Assembly: GCF_006351925.1 (NCBI RefSeq) | Contig: NZ_CP040924.1 | Location: 3,408,501-3,472,500, forward strand | Source of the DNA: Clostridium thermarum | GTDB lineage: Bacteria; Bacillota; Clostridia; Clostridiales; Clostridiaceae | Length of the DNA stretch: 64,000 nt | Reading direction: 5' to 3' | Notes under the pieces: model-generated | The model's input: the letters and a program-made list of their open reading frames with translations, nothing else | The model's database searches: none | What the model was told of the DNA's origin: nothing | Shown: piece by piece, positions 53,737-62,285 of the stretch | Layout of the letters: every line of letters begins with the position of its first letter | Position numbering within the stretch: position 1 is the stretch's first letter | Position numbers and translations under genes: made by a program

Positions 53737-55083
53737 GTGCATGATAAACATAGAGAGCTGTTTAAGAAAATAATAAAGGCTTACTATGAGGATAACTTTG
53801 AGGAAAGTATTAAGGCATTGATGGAGAAAGAAAAGATTAATAAGTCTCAACTCTTTAAGACAATATCTAATTTATGTGGTGTTGATTTAGACTATGATGA
53901 GAATTACATAGAGAACCTTAAAAAGGCAATCTCAGCCTATAAATTAGAGCACAAAGTAGTGGATAGGACGGTAAGCTGTGATGGTCATTGTAAAGATGAA
54001 TCCGGTCTCACCAATTGTCAACGTACCTGTCCTTTTGACGCTGTTATGATAGACCCCAATACAGGTAAAACCTACATAGATCCTGAAAGATGCGAGGACT
54101 GCGGTGTGTGCGTAGAAGCCTGTGAAAACGGTCATATCATGGATAGGACTGAGTTTATTCCTTTTGCTCATCTTCTCAAAGAAAAGGTTCCGGTGATAGC
54201 AGCTGTAGCTCCGGCAATATACGGTCAATTTGGTGAAAATGTAACTTTAAACCAGCTTAGAACCGCCTTTAAAAGAATTGGGTTTACAGATATGGTTGAA
54301 GTAGCCTTCTTTGCAGATATGCTGACTCTTAAAGAAGCCGTTGAATTTGACCATCATGTACACCACAAAGATGACTTTCTTATCACTTCTTGCTGCTGTC
54401 CAATGTGGGTAGCAATGATTAGAAGAGTATACAATGAAATGGTTAAACACGTATCCCCTTCTGTATCTCCAATGATCGCTGCTGGTAGAGTACTAAAAAA
54501 ACTTAATCCAGAAGTAAAAGTAGTATTTATTGGCCCCTGCATAGCTAAAAAAGCTGAAGCAAAGGAAAAAGACCTGCTAGGTGACATAGATTATGTGCTG
54601 ACCTTTGAAGAGCTTAAAACTATTTTTGAAGCTCTTGAGATAAATCCTGCTGAGCTGCCGGAGACTTACACTGTAGAATATGCTTCCAGAGGAGGGCGTT
54701 TGTATGGTAGAACTGCTGGTGTATCAACTGCTGTAAGTGAAGCTATTAAAAGAATGTTCCCTGATAAGCATAAAGAAGTGAGGACAGTTCAGGCCCATGG
54801 TGTACCAAATTGCAAAGAACTTCTATCAAAGCTCCAGCGTGGAGAAATTGATGCAAACTTTATAGAAGGTATGGGATGTGTTGGAGGCTGTGTAGGTGGC
54901 CCAAAGCGAATTATTTCCATGGAACTTGGCAGAGATAGGCTAAATTCCCTGTGCGATAATTCAGAAATAAAAGTTGCCATAGATAGTGATGTAATGAAAG
55001 ACGTTTTAAAGAAAATTGGAATTACTTCCGTAGATGATATAAAGAAAGGAAGAAATATGGAGTTGTTTGAAAGGGTCTTCTAA
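53737..55083 (+). CDS. Monomeric [FeFe] hydrogenase (group B-like)
   Basis: From the GTG at 53737 (TAGGAGTG upstream) the protein is 448 residues. After an N-terminal helical domain come two ferredoxin-type [4Fe-4S] sites (CQRTCPFDAV; CEDCGVCVEACENG) and the H-cluster domain: L1 TSCCCPMW (217-224), L2 GPCIAKKAE, L3 EGMGCVGGCVGGPKRI. The extra Cys in L1 and the PCIAKK form of L2 are marks of group B enzymes (such as C. pasteurianum CpIII) rather than the fast group A enzymes. Physiological role is not fixed; electron acceptor probably ferredoxin. Confidence 0.9.
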   Translation: MHDKHRELFKKIIKAYYEDNFEESIKALMEKEKINKSQLFKTISNLCGVDLDYDENYIENLKKAISAYKLEHKVVDRTVSCDGHCKDESGLTNCQRTCPFDAVMIDPNTGKTYIDPERCEDCGVCVEACENGHIMDRTEFIPFAHLLKEKVPVIAAVAPAIYGQFGENVTLNQLRTAFKRIGFTDMVEVAFFADMLTLKEAVEFDHHVHHKDDFLITSCCCPMWVAMIRRVYNEMVKHVSPSVSPMIAAGRVLKKLNPEVKVVFIGPCIAKKAEAKEKDLLGDIDYVLTFEELKTIFEALEINPAELPETYTVEYASRGGRLYGRTAGVSTAVSEAIKRMFPDKHKEVRTVQAHGVPNCKELLSKLQRGEIDANFIEGMGCVGGCVGGPKRIISMELGRDRLNSLCDNSEIKVAIDSDVMKDVLKKIGITSVDDIKKGRNMELFERVF

Positions 55084-55186
55084 ATTGTCTATATTGTATC
55101 TCCCTATTATCGATATATTTTACTTCATTGACATACTAACTGTTACTTGATACAATTATGTAGAATTTTTGTTAGGGGGACTGCTC

Positions 55187-56473
55187 TTGAATACAACAAA
55201 CAAAGGAAAATTATCCGCTTTACTTCCTCTATTAGTTTTCATTATTATATTTGTAGCTTTATCTGTTATATCAGGGGACTTCTATGCTGTACCGGTTATT
55301 GTACCCTTCCTAATTGCGGCCATTGTTGCATTGTTTATGAACAGAAAGCTCTCTATTAACCAAAAGCTAGATATCTTTTGTAAGGGCGCCGGTGAAGGTA
55401 ATATTATATTGATGTGTCTTATATTTATACTTGCCGGTGCCTTTGCTGAAATAGCCAAGGCTATGGGAGCTGTTGAGGCCACTGTGAACCTTGGTCTAAC
55501 CTATATCCCCAGTAATATTCTTGTATCCGGTATATTCATAATAGCCTGTTTCATATCTCTGTCTATCGGAACTTCTATGGGAACTATCGCAACACTGGTA
55601 CCTATAGCGGTAGGGATTTCTCAAAAGACAGGTATACCCATGGCCTTAATCGTAGGCGCCGTAGTAGGTGGCTCAATGTTTGGAGATAACTTATCAATGA
55701 TATCTGACACCACTATAGCTGCAACCAAAACACAAGGTTGCGAAATGAAGGACAAGTTCCGAATGAACTTCTTTATAGTGCTCCCGGCAGCTATTATAAG
55801 TGCCATAATATTTGGTGTTATTTCTATAGGCAAAGGTTCAGCAATGGATATAAGCTATAGCTACGATTTAATAAAGGTTGTTCCCTATATATCTGTTCTT
55901 ATAGCAGCTCTATTCGGTGTAAATGTATTGTACGTATTAATTGGGGGCAGTGTATTTTCAGGGATCATTGGAATGGCATATGGCGCCTTTGATATTGTGG
56001 GTCTAATGCAGGCAGCTGCCAAGGGCATAAGTGGAATGTCTGAATTAATCATTATCTCTTTAATCATTGGCGGTATGGTTGAGCTTATGAAATACAATGG
56101 CGGCATAGACTTTATACTAAACTTAGTTACAAGGGGTGTAAAATCAAAGACCGGTGCGGAGCTGGGTATTGCTGCCCTTGTTAGTCTTGTAGATATTTGC
56201 ACAGCTAATAATACCATAGCAATTGTTACTGTAGGCCCCATAGCCAAGGACATTGCAGACCAGTATGGGGTTGAACCAAAAAGAAGTGCAAGCATTTTGG
56301 ATATGTTCTCCTGTGTATTTCAAGGCATAATCCCATACGGAGCCCAACTTCTATCAGCTGCCAGTCTTGCAGGCTTGAGTTCTCTATCCATCATGCGCTA
56401 TTTATATTATCCCTATTTGATGGGTATATGTGCTTTAATTACAATAATATTTTCTCCCAGACTGAAAAAGTGA
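55187..56473 (+). CDS. NhaC-family Na+/H+ antiporter
   Basis: A 428-residue polytopic protein with about 11 transmembrane helices. From the TTG at 55187 (AGGGGGA site) it begins with a short hydrophilic end and helix LPLLVFIIIFVAL. Conserved features include GTSMGTIATLVPIAVGIS, GGSMFGDNLSMISDTTIAA, and VDICTANNTIAIVTVGPIAK, typical of the NhaC ion-transporter family. It stands directly after the [FeFe] hydrogenase gene but with about 100 bp between, so co-transcription is uncertain. Confidence 0.88.
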   Translation: MNTTNKGKLSALLPLLVFIIIFVALSVISGDFYAVPVIVPFLIAAIVALFMNRKLSINQKLDIFCKGAGEGNIILMCLIFILAGAFAEIAKAMGAVEATVNLGLTYIPSNILVSGIFIIACFISLSIGTSMGTIATLVPIAVGISQKTGIPMALIVGAVVGGSMFGDNLSMISDTTIAATKTQGCEMKDKFRMNFFIVLPAAIISAIIFGVISIGKGSAMDISYSYDLIKVVPYISVLIAALFGVNVLYVLIGGSVFSGIIGMAYGAFDIVGLMQAAAKGISGMSELIIISLIIGGMVELMKYNGGIDFILNLVTRGVKSKTGAELGIAALVSLVDICTANNTIAIVTVGPIAKDIADQYGVEPKRSASILDMFSCVFQGIIPYGAQLLSAASLAGLSSLSIMRYLYYPYLMGICALITIIFSPRLKK

Positions 56474-56496
56474 TATTTGTCCTATATCACTTTTTT
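56466..56496 (+). terminator. Terminator overlapping the antiporter stop codon
   Basis: An 11-bp stem AAAAGTGATAT/ATATCACTTTT (56466-56476, 56484-56494) that includes the stop codon is followed by T's. Confidence 0.85.
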
Positions 56497-56524
56497 TGTG
56501 CTATAATACTTATGAGGTGATTAA

Positions 56525-57178
56525 ATGCTACAGGATATTAAAGCAGCAATCTTCGATTTAGATGGAACTCTAGTGGACTCTATGTGGGTGTGGGAAAAGA
56601 TAGATATAGATTACCTGCAGCTTAAGGGGCATGAAATACCGGAAGGTATCCGGGATGATATAGCACATCTCAGTTTCGAAGAAACTGCAATATATTTCAA
56701 AAACAGATTTAACATAGAGGAATCCATCGAAGAGATAATGGAGACTTGGCATAATATGGCCCTGGACGAATACCGTACCAGTGTAAAGCTTAAAGCCGGT
56801 GCAAGAGAATTTCTAGCACTATTAAAGGCTAAAAAAATCAAAATTGGATTGGCCACCAGCAATTCTAACACCTTGCTGGAAATAGCCTTAAAAAATAATG
56901 GCATATACGAATTTTTCGATGTGATAACAACAACAAACGAAGTCAGCAGGGGCAAGGATTTTCCTGACGTATACCTTCTTACCGCTGAAAGATTAAAGGT
57001 AGATCCCCATCAATGTATTGTTTTTGAAGACATACTTCCTGCAGTATTGGGAGCCAAGGCTGCTGGCATGAAGGTTGTGGGGGTTTTTGACAAGGCCGCT
57101 CAGCATCAATGGAGTGAAATTTTAAGTATTGCTGATAAGACTATTAAAGACTATAATGAACTTGACTTAGCTGTATAA
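56525..57178 (+). CDS. HAD-superfamily phosphatase (beta-phosphoglucomutase-like)
   Basis: A 217-residue HAD-IA protein. Motif I FDLDGTLVDS (residues about 10-19) has both catalytic Asp; a helical cap follows (about 20-85); motif II is GLATSNS, motif III has the Lys in RGKDFPDVY, and motif IV is FEDILPAV. Substrate cannot be read from the sequence. The ATG follows TATGAGGTGA. Confidence 0.9.
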   Translation: MLQDIKAAIFDLDGTLVDSMWVWEKIDIDYLQLKGHEIPEGIRDDIAHLSFEETAIYFKNRFNIEESIEEIMETWHNMALDEYRTSVKLKAGAREFLALLKAKKIKIGLATSNSNTLLEIALKNNGIYEFFDVITTTNEVSRGKDFPDVYLLTAERLKVDPHQCIVFEDILPAVLGAKAAGMKVVGVFDKAAQHQWSEILSIADKTIKDYNELDLAV

Positions 57179-57201
57179 AAAACACGGTTGCCCGTGTTTT
57201 T
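57177..57201. terminator. Bidirectional terminator between converging genes
   Basis: An 11-bp stem AAAAAACACGG/CCGTGTTTTTT (57177-57187, 57191-57201) serves the HAD gene and the converging parvulin gene. Confidence 0.9.
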
Positions 57202-57204
57202 TTA

Positions 57205-57951
57205 TTATTTATATTCTACAGTATACTTCTTCTTTAAGCTTTCAACATATGCTCCATATATTTGATTTTGCTTTTGATTTTTCAATCTCTCAATAATTTC
57301 AGGCTTGGCTTCCTCTAAGCTCTTTAGGCATGCTGGCTTTTTCTCCATTACTTGAATTATATGATAACCAAACTGTGTCTTTACAGGTTCACTAATCTCT
57401 CCAACCTCTAATCCAAAGGCAGCTTCTTCAAATTCTGGTACCATTCTTCCCTTGGTAAAGAAGCCTAATTCACCGCCTCTTTCCTTTGATGGGCATGTTG
57501 AGTATGTAGCTGCTGCTTCAGCAAAATCCATACCATTTTTCAATTTGCTCAATATCTCATTAGCCTGATCTAATTCCGAAACCAATATGTGTCTGGCACT
57601 CACCCCATCTTGCTGTAAAAACAGACTCATATTATCCTTATAGAATTTACCAGCCTCTTCATCAGTAACCACAGTCTGGGATAATACCTTGTGTATAGCA
57701 TACTGAGTAAGCAACTCTCTTTTTATATTCTCCAACTGCATAACAAATACAGGATCCTTATCCAAACCATTTTTTAATGCATCTTTATTTACTAATTCAA
57801 AAGTAACAATTTGATCAAGCAGCTGCTTTTTACCTTCTTCCGTACTAAAGGCTTGTTGCCTTTCCTTAGGCATTCTCACAAAGGTATTATATAAATCCCT
57901 CTCTGTAATCTCAACGCCCTCAACTACCGCAAGTATTTTACCGTTATCCAT
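57205..57951 (-). CDS. Cytosolic parvulin-type peptidyl-prolyl isomerase
   Basis: A 248-residue relative of PrsA without any signal peptide or lipobox, so it is probably cytoplasmic. N-terminal SurA/PrsA-like helical part ([28 protein letters not shown]), then a parvulin domain at about residues 115-210 ([46 protein letters not shown]) and a short C-terminal helix. This soluble form is distinct from the anchored PrsA at 30.8-31.8 kb. Monocistronic. Confidence 0.9.
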   Translation of the reverse strand: MDNGKILAVVEGVEITERDLYNTFVRMPKERQQAFSTEEGKKQLLDQIVTFELVNKDALKNGLDKDPVFVMQLENIKRELLTQYAIHKVLSQTVVTDEEAGKFYKDNMSLFLQQDGVSARHILVSELDQANEILSKLKNGMDFAEAAATYSTCPSKERGGELGFFTKGRMVPEFEEAAFGLEVGEISEPVKTQFGYHIIQVMEKKPACLKSLEEAKPEIIERLKNQKQNQIYGAYVESLKKKYTVEYK

Positions 57952-58077
57952 GAAAATATTCTCCTTACATAATAATATTAAGTAACTACTTTATTTTAAC
58001 ATTACACTATTTTGCTGTCAAACATAGGTGTAAAGCTTTCCATGAATAAAAAATATTTTCTTACTTTCTCCTTTTGT

Positions 58078-58102
58078 TGAACTTTTTGATGGATTTAGCG
58101 TT
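58078..58102 (+). promoter_or_regulatory. ECF-type promoter ahead of the sigma gene
   Basis: TGAAC (58078-58082) and CGTT (58099-58102) are separated by 16 bp, the spacing of ECF sigma promoters. The same pattern with the same TTTTTG following TGAAC occurs inside the operon at 59384-59408. A further inverted repeat ATATCCG/CGGATAT (58120-58126, 58151-58157) lies between this site and the sigma gene. Confidence 0.6.
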
Positions 58103-58210
58103 TAAAAAATGATAGCCTTATATCCGTAGAAATTTATATAGATGTGAATCCGGATATGCTATATTATAATCAATAACCTACAGCACTTCGATATAAGGAT
58201 GGAGATTTTT

Positions 58211-58741
58211 TTGGATGAGCTTGCATTAATTGACCAATCTAAAAAAGGTGATAAGTGGGCAATGAATGAATTGTTAAAAATCAATTATCCCATGCTATCA
58301 GGTTACGTACTAAAACTAACCTGTGATGCTCACCTGGCACAGGATATCATTCAGGAGACTTTACTCAAGGCCGTAGTGAACATAAGCAAATATAAGCCTA
58401 TAGGTAAATTCTCAACATGGCTGATAACCATTGCTACTAATACCTTCAGGGATTACTTGAGAAAAAACAAGCATTTTGAGACCTTAGAGGAAAATTATCA
58501 GTGGGACAATTCCAATCCCGAAAATCTAGTTTTAGAAAAACTGGAGTATAAAAGAATAATGAAAATATTATCTGAATTACCCTATGAAAAAAGAGCTGTT
58601 TTTATATTAAAACATTATTATGGATACAAATATGAAGAAATTGCTGAAGTATTGAAATGCCCCGTTGGAACTGTCAGATCCAGGCTTCACAATGGTATAA
58701 AATATATACTGTCAGAATTTGAGAAGGAGGATGAAGAATAA
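58211..58741 (+). CDS. sigY: ECF RNA polymerase sigma factor (SigY-like)
   Basis: A sigma-70 factor of the ECF type. From the TTG at 58211 (GGATGGAG, 6 nt) the protein is 176 residues; an ATG four codons upstream overlaps the ribosome site. Region 2 shows AQDIIQETLLKAVVNISKY and FSTWLITIATNTFRDYLRK; region 4 shows LPYEKRAVFILKHYYGYKYEEIAEVL and CPVGTVRSRLHNGIKYI. The next five genes reproduce the layout of the B. subtilis sigY-yxlCDEFG operon, so a SigY role is inferred. It overlaps the next gene by one base. Confidence 0.82.
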   Translation: MDELALIDQSKKGDKWAMNELLKINYPMLSGYVLKLTCDAHLAQDIIQETLLKAVVNISKYKPIGKFSTWLITIATNTFRDYLRKNKHFETLEENYQWDNSNPENLVLEKLEYKRIMKILSELPYEKRAVFILKHYYGYKYEEIAEVLKCPVGTVRSRLHNGIKYILSEFEKEDEE

Positions 58742-59124
58742 TGAAGGATAAAGACCTTGAAAGATATATAGATGAATATTATACCCATAAAGAAAGCAGT
58801 TCAAAACCTGAGATTAATCATGAAAATGCCATGCTTTATTCCACTCTCGACAATATGGATGCAATTAATATTTTGAACTTTGATAATAACATAGATATCA
58901 TGGGAATAATCCAAGAGGGTGAGAAAGTAACAGTCAAAAGAAAACAAAAAAAAGAATTTTTATTATTTATTTTTTCCGCCTTCTTAATTATCAATATTAT
59001 ATTCTTTGCCCTTATTTACATCAACAAAGATATTTTTATTTATGTGCAGTTGGCCATTACAATTTTTCTCCCCTTTATTTTAATTCCTTTTTCATATTTT
59101 AAGACAGTAAAGGAGGATATGTAA
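58741..59124 (+). CDS. YxlC-like membrane regulator of the ECF sigma factor
   Basis: A 127-residue protein with a hydrophilic N-terminal half and two transmembrane helices near the C-terminus (about 73-92 and 99-118). In B. subtilis YxlC occupies this position and is a negative regulator (anti-sigma) of SigY, with the same two-helix design. No zinc anti-sigma motif is visible. Start and stop overlap the neighbouring genes by one base (TAATG) on both sides, so the three are translated together. Confidence 0.7.
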   Translation: MKDKDLERYIDEYYTHKESSSKPEINHENAMLYSTLDNMDAINILNFDNNIDIMGIIQEGEKVTVKRKQKKEFLLFIFSAFLIINIIFFALIYINKDIFIYVQLAITIFLPFILIPFSYFKTVKEDM

Positions 59125-59339
59125 TGAAGGAAGTATCTACGACAACTTTATTAACAGTCCTGATAATAGTAATCCCACTTTTGCTCATACAAGCCTCTTG
59201 GATATTTCAAGATGCAAGAAAACGGCGCGAAAAGTATTATTGGCTTTGGGGATTATTTGGCCTTATAAATGTTCCTCAAAGTTTAATAATATATCTCATA
59301 GTTACAAGAATAATATTAGATAGGAATAAAAGGAAATAA
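59124..59339 (+). CDS. YxlD-like small membrane protein
   Basis: A 71-residue protein with two transmembrane helices (about 7-28 and 41-61) and the segment QDARKRREKYYWLWGLFGLIN, which resembles the phospholipase D N-terminal-like small membrane proteins. YxlD in the B. subtilis sigY operon is of similar size and place and is needed with YxlE to restrain SigY. Followed by a 123-bp gap with its own ECF-type promoter. Confidence 0.65.
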   Translation: MKEVSTTTLLTVLIIVIPLLLIQASWIFQDARKRREKYYWLWGLFGLINVPQSLIIYLIVTRIILDRNKRK

Positions 59340-59383
59340 ATCTGTTATAAAGTATATAATCATAGAAATTCCATGCTTTTTAA

Positions 59384-59408
59384 TGAACTTTTTGTTTAAC
59401 TGATCGTT
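59384..59408 (+). promoter_or_regulatory. Internal ECF-type promoter in the sigY-like operon
   Basis: TGAAC (59384-59388) and CGTT (59405-59408) are 16 bp apart, repeating the motif upstream of the sigma gene (58078-58102) with the same TTTTTG after TGAAC. It sits in the only sizeable gap of the operon, before the YxlE-like and ABC genes. Confidence 0.6.
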
Positions 59409-59462
59409 AAATTAATATAAATCATAGAATTAAATATTAAGTTTAAATAGGAGGTTTCTCAT

Positions 59463-59666
59463 ATGGATATTAGCATAGGTACAGACCTATTAAAGTTTCT
59501 TGCTCCACTAATAATACTGCAGCTGATACTTGTCCTTGTGTGTATCAGAAGTATCATAAAAGATGAGGTAAACTATCTTCCCAAATGGGCTTGGATACTG
59601 ATTGTTTGTACTTTCAATTTCTTTGGTCCAATAATCTATTTATTTATCGGTAGAAAGAGGTATTAA
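59463..59666 (+). CDS. YxlE-like small membrane protein (PLDc_N type)
   Basis: A 67-residue protein with two transmembrane helices (about 10-29 and 41-61), the PKWAWILIVCTFNFFGPIIY pattern and the ending FIGRKRY, typical of the phospholipase D N-terminal (PLDc_N) family. It corresponds to YxlE in the sigY operon. AGGAGG lies 8 nt before the ATG. Gap of 1 bp to the ABC ATPase gene. Confidence 0.75.
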   Translation: MDISIGTDLLKFLAPLIILQLILVLVCIRSIIKDEVNYLPKWAWILIVCTFNFFGPIIYLFIGRKRY

Positions 59667-59667
59667 T

Positions 59668-60594
59668 ATGCTTAAGGTGAAGAATCTAGTTAAAAATTAC
59701 GGGGAACTCAATGTATTAAAAAATATAAGTTTCGAGGTTGAAAAAGGTAAAGTCTATGGTTTCCTTGGACAAAATGGTGCTGGAAAGACTACAACCATGA
59801 ATATATTAACCGGTCTAATAAACTATGACGGTGGGGAAATTTATTTAGACGGTGAGAAATTTGATAAAAACAAGAGACATCTGTTAAAGAAGGTTGGCTA
59901 CCTTCCTCAAAGTCCCGTATTTTATGGCTATATGACTGCTTATGAATACTTAAATTTCATTGGAGAACTAAGCGGTATGTCCGCCACAAAGATTAAGAGT
60001 AAAAGTGCAGAATTAATTGAGACCATGGGATTAAAAGATGCAGCCCACAGAAAGATCGGTGGTTATTCCGGAGGTATGAAGCAGCGTTTTGGACTAGCTG
60101 TATCTTTATTTAATGACCCAGAACTGCTAATCTTGGATGAACCTACCTCAGCCCTGGACCCTGAGGGAAGGGCTGAGATCTTACATCTGATAAGTAACCT
60201 AAAAAAGAGAGGCCTAACAGTATTTTTATCTACTCATATATTGAGTGACGTAGAAAGAGTATGCGATGAGGTAAGTATTATTCATAAGGGTGAAATTCTA
60301 ATATCAGATAACCTTAACCACCTAAAGAATCAATATATTCAACCGGTGTTTGATATAGAGTTTGAAAATGAATGCAGTAATCTGAAGGAAATTTTGTGCA
60401 ACATCCCTTGGATACAAAGGGTTAAAATAGCAGAACGGAAGGCCAGTATTTATGTGACCAGCTTAGACCATTCAAAGAAAGACCTGTTTCAAATTCTATC
60501 GGAATATGACAATACCTGTATTAGCTATAATTTAAGAAAAAGTGATTTAGAAGATATTTTCATAAGGTTGGTGAACAATAATGGCAACATTTAA
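59668..60594 (+). CDS. ABC transporter ATPase (YxlF-like)
   Basis: A 308-residue ATP-binding protein with Walker A GQNGAGKTT (about 34-42), signature YSGGMKQR, Walker B LLILDEPTSALDPEG and switch His in STHILSDVERV, plus an about 90-residue C-terminal extension. It pairs with the downstream permease, the start of which overlaps this gene by 14 bp. In B. subtilis the equivalent YxlF/YxlG pair is under SigY control; the substrate is unknown. Confidence 0.88.
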   Translation: MLKVKNLVKNYGELNVLKNISFEVEKGKVYGFLGQNGAGKTTTMNILTGLINYDGGEIYLDGEKFDKNKRHLLKKVGYLPQSPVFYGYMTAYEYLNFIGELSGMSATKIKSKSAELIETMGLKDAAHRKIGGYSGGMKQRFGLAVSLFNDPELLILDEPTSALDPEGRAEILHLISNLKKRGLTVFLSTHILSDVERVCDEVSIIHKGEILISDNLNHLKNQYIQPVFDIEFENECSNLKEILCNIPWIQRVKIAERKASIYVTSLDHSKKDLFQILSEYDNTCISYNLRKSDLEDIFIRLVNNNGNI

Positions 60595-61348
60595 AGCTTA
60601 CTTTAAAAAAGAAATTTTAGAATCCAAGAGACAATTTAGATATCTTATCGTATTTCTGGCTTTTGCTTTCCTTGCCCTATCCAACCCAATAGTGCTGAAG
60701 CTTATGCCAAAAATATTGGAAAGCAGTGGCATGAGCGGTATGGAAGGATTGTTAAGCGCCCTCCCCTCTGATAAGACTTCTGTGATGCAAGGTGTAATAA
60801 GTGACTTTTTCCAAACCGGTATACTTGTTATGGTATTCACCTTTTGCAATATCCTAAGTGAAGAGTTAAGAAGCGAGAAATTTGTCTTGCCTTTCTCCAA
60901 AGGGGCAGATGCAAAATATATAGTACTTGCTAAGGTATTACACTACTCACTATTAATACTCGCTGCAGTTTGCCTTGGCTTATTTTTAAATTACTACTAT
61001 GTTGGGCTAATGTTTGATAAGGGTATATCTCCTCCTATCTCCGGTGTTTTATTCTCAGCTTTACTTATATCCCTATTCTTCATATACAATTTTATGCTCA
61101 CTATGTTCTTCTCTCTAATATTTAAAAAAGGTATCTTAGCCGGGATAGTTGTGGCTGCAATACAATACTTTTCTGTTCTTCCCTCTAAGATAGAAGCAAT
61201 AGAAGACTTTATCCCTTACAATTTACTGGTTAGCGCCGGAAACTTCACAGTGTCCAATATGACTTTTCCTATAATTATCGTTATAATTTATATTGTTGCT
61301 CTGGCAATATTAAACTCTATAATATTAAAGAAGAAGGAAATCATATAG
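60581..61348 (+). CDS. ABC transporter permease (YxlG-like)
   Basis: A 255-residue ABC-2-type permease with about six transmembrane helices (about residues 18-38, 76-96, 113-134, 148-170, 176-196, 226-248). It is the membrane partner of the upstream ATPase and the last gene of the sigma-factor operon; the match to YxlG is by length and place. The 3' end is followed by a gap of 161 bp with the Bcp gene promoter. Confidence 0.8.
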   Translation: MATFKAYFKKEILESKRQFRYLIVFLAFAFLALSNPIVLKLMPKILESSGMSGMEGLLSALPSDKTSVMQGVISDFFQTGILVMVFTFCNILSEELRSEKFVLPFSKGADAKYIVLAKVLHYSLLILAAVCLGLFLNYYYVGLMFDKGISPPISGVLFSALLISLFFIYNFMLTMFFSLIFKKGILAGIVVAAIQYFSVLPSKIEAIEDFIPYNLLVSAGNFTVSNMTFPIIIVIIYIVALAILNSIILKKKEII

Positions 61349-61446
61349 ATTTAAGATAATGAGATTTATTAAAGGAATGTTGTATAATAAAAGATAATTA
61401 CGTATCAACGCAATTTCCTTCTATTGTACCCTATTCTTTACACGTC

Positions 61447-61475
61447 TTGCTTCGTAATAACTGTTATTATATAAT
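61447..61475 (+). promoter_or_regulatory. Promoter of the peroxiredoxin gene
   Basis: TTGCTT (61447-61452) and TATAAT (61470-61475) are 17 bp apart. The -10 overlaps a short palindrome ATTATATAAT, which could be an operator, but a full PerR box is not present. Confidence 0.6.
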
Positions 61476-61509
61476 AGCTTCATATACTTATATAAATTGA
61501 GGTGATCTA

Positions 61510-61983
61510 ATGAACAATATAGAAGTAATAGAAGGACAGATGGCTCCAGATTTTTCTCTCATGGGATCAGATAATAAAAGTCACTCCTTATCAGATTATA
61601 GAGGGTCAAATATAGTTTTATATTTTTATCCCAAGGACAATACACCTGGCTGTACCTTAGAAGCCCAGGATTTTAGAGATAATATTGAGAAATTTAAAGA
61701 GTTAAATACTGTAGTATTAGGCGTAAGCCGTGATTCTTTAAGCTCTCACGAAAAGTTTATTACTAAGCAATGTCTCCCGTTTATTTTACTCAGTGATGAT
61801 AATGAAGAAGTATGTAATTTATATGGGGTACTTAAGGAAAAGACCCTGTATGGAAAGAAACACATAGGAATAGAGAGAAGTACCTTTATAATAGATACTG
61901 AGGGAGTATTGAGGAGGGCTTATAGAAAAGTAAAAGTTGATGGTCATGTAGAACATATTATAGAATATCTTCGTTCCCTATAA
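61510..61983 (+). CDS. bcp: Thioredoxin-dependent peroxiredoxin (Bcp/PrxQ)
   Basis: Reduces hydrogen peroxide and organic hydroperoxides. The 157-residue protein has the catalytic motif YPKDNTPGCTLEAQDFRD with the peroxidatic Cys near residue 48, and LGVSRDSLSSHEKF. There is no Cys five residues later as in many BCPs; Cys93 may be the resolving residue or the enzyme may be 1-Cys. Followed by a terminator shared in position with the converging tRNA-Phe. Confidence 0.92.
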   Translation: MNNIEVIEGQMAPDFSLMGSDNKSHSLSDYRGSNIVLYFYPKDNTPGCTLEAQDFRDNIEKFKELNTVVLGVSRDSLSSHEKFITKQCLPFILLSDDNEEVCNLYGVLKEKTLYGKKHIGIERSTFIIDTEGVLRRAYRKVKVDGHVEHIIEYLRSL

Positions 61984-61985
61984 AG

Positions 61986-62016
61986 AAAAAGCTTGAGTTC
62001 AATACTCAAGCTTTTT

Positions 62017-62017
<1 letters not shown>
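61986..62017 (+). terminator. Terminator after bcp
   Basis: A 13-bp stem AAAAAGCTTGAGT/ACTCAAGCTTTTT (61986-61998, 62004-62016) followed by T's; it also lies directly downstream of tRNA-Phe on the other strand and may end the rRNA operon. Confidence 0.9.
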
Positions 62018-62092
<75 letters not shown>

Positions 62093-62120
62093 ATACATAT
62101 GTAATTAAGCCTTTCGGCTA

Positions 62121-62237
62121 ACCTGGCAACGTCCTACTCTTCCACTCAGTCTCCCGAGCAGTACCATCGGCGCTGTGAGTCTTAACCATCGTGTTCGGAA
62201 TGGGAACGGGTGTAACCCTCACGCTATCATCACCAGA
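62121..62237 (-). rRNA. rrf: 5S ribosomal RNA
   Basis: The minus strand has the conserved 5S core (TCTGGTGATGATAGCG at the 5' end; CCCGTTCCCATTCCGAACACG; GTTGCCAGGT at the 3' end). Size about 117 nt. It lies between the 23S gene and tRNA-Phe. Confidence 0.95.
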
Positions 62238-62285
62238 TATCAGAGAAGTTTGTTCTCTGAAAATTGCACATAAGAATGTGTTTTA

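Noticed and set aside
61440..61510. PerR box upstream of bcp
   Set aside because: Only a short ATTATATAAT palindrome is present, overlapping the -10; the full 15-bp PerR pattern is not there.
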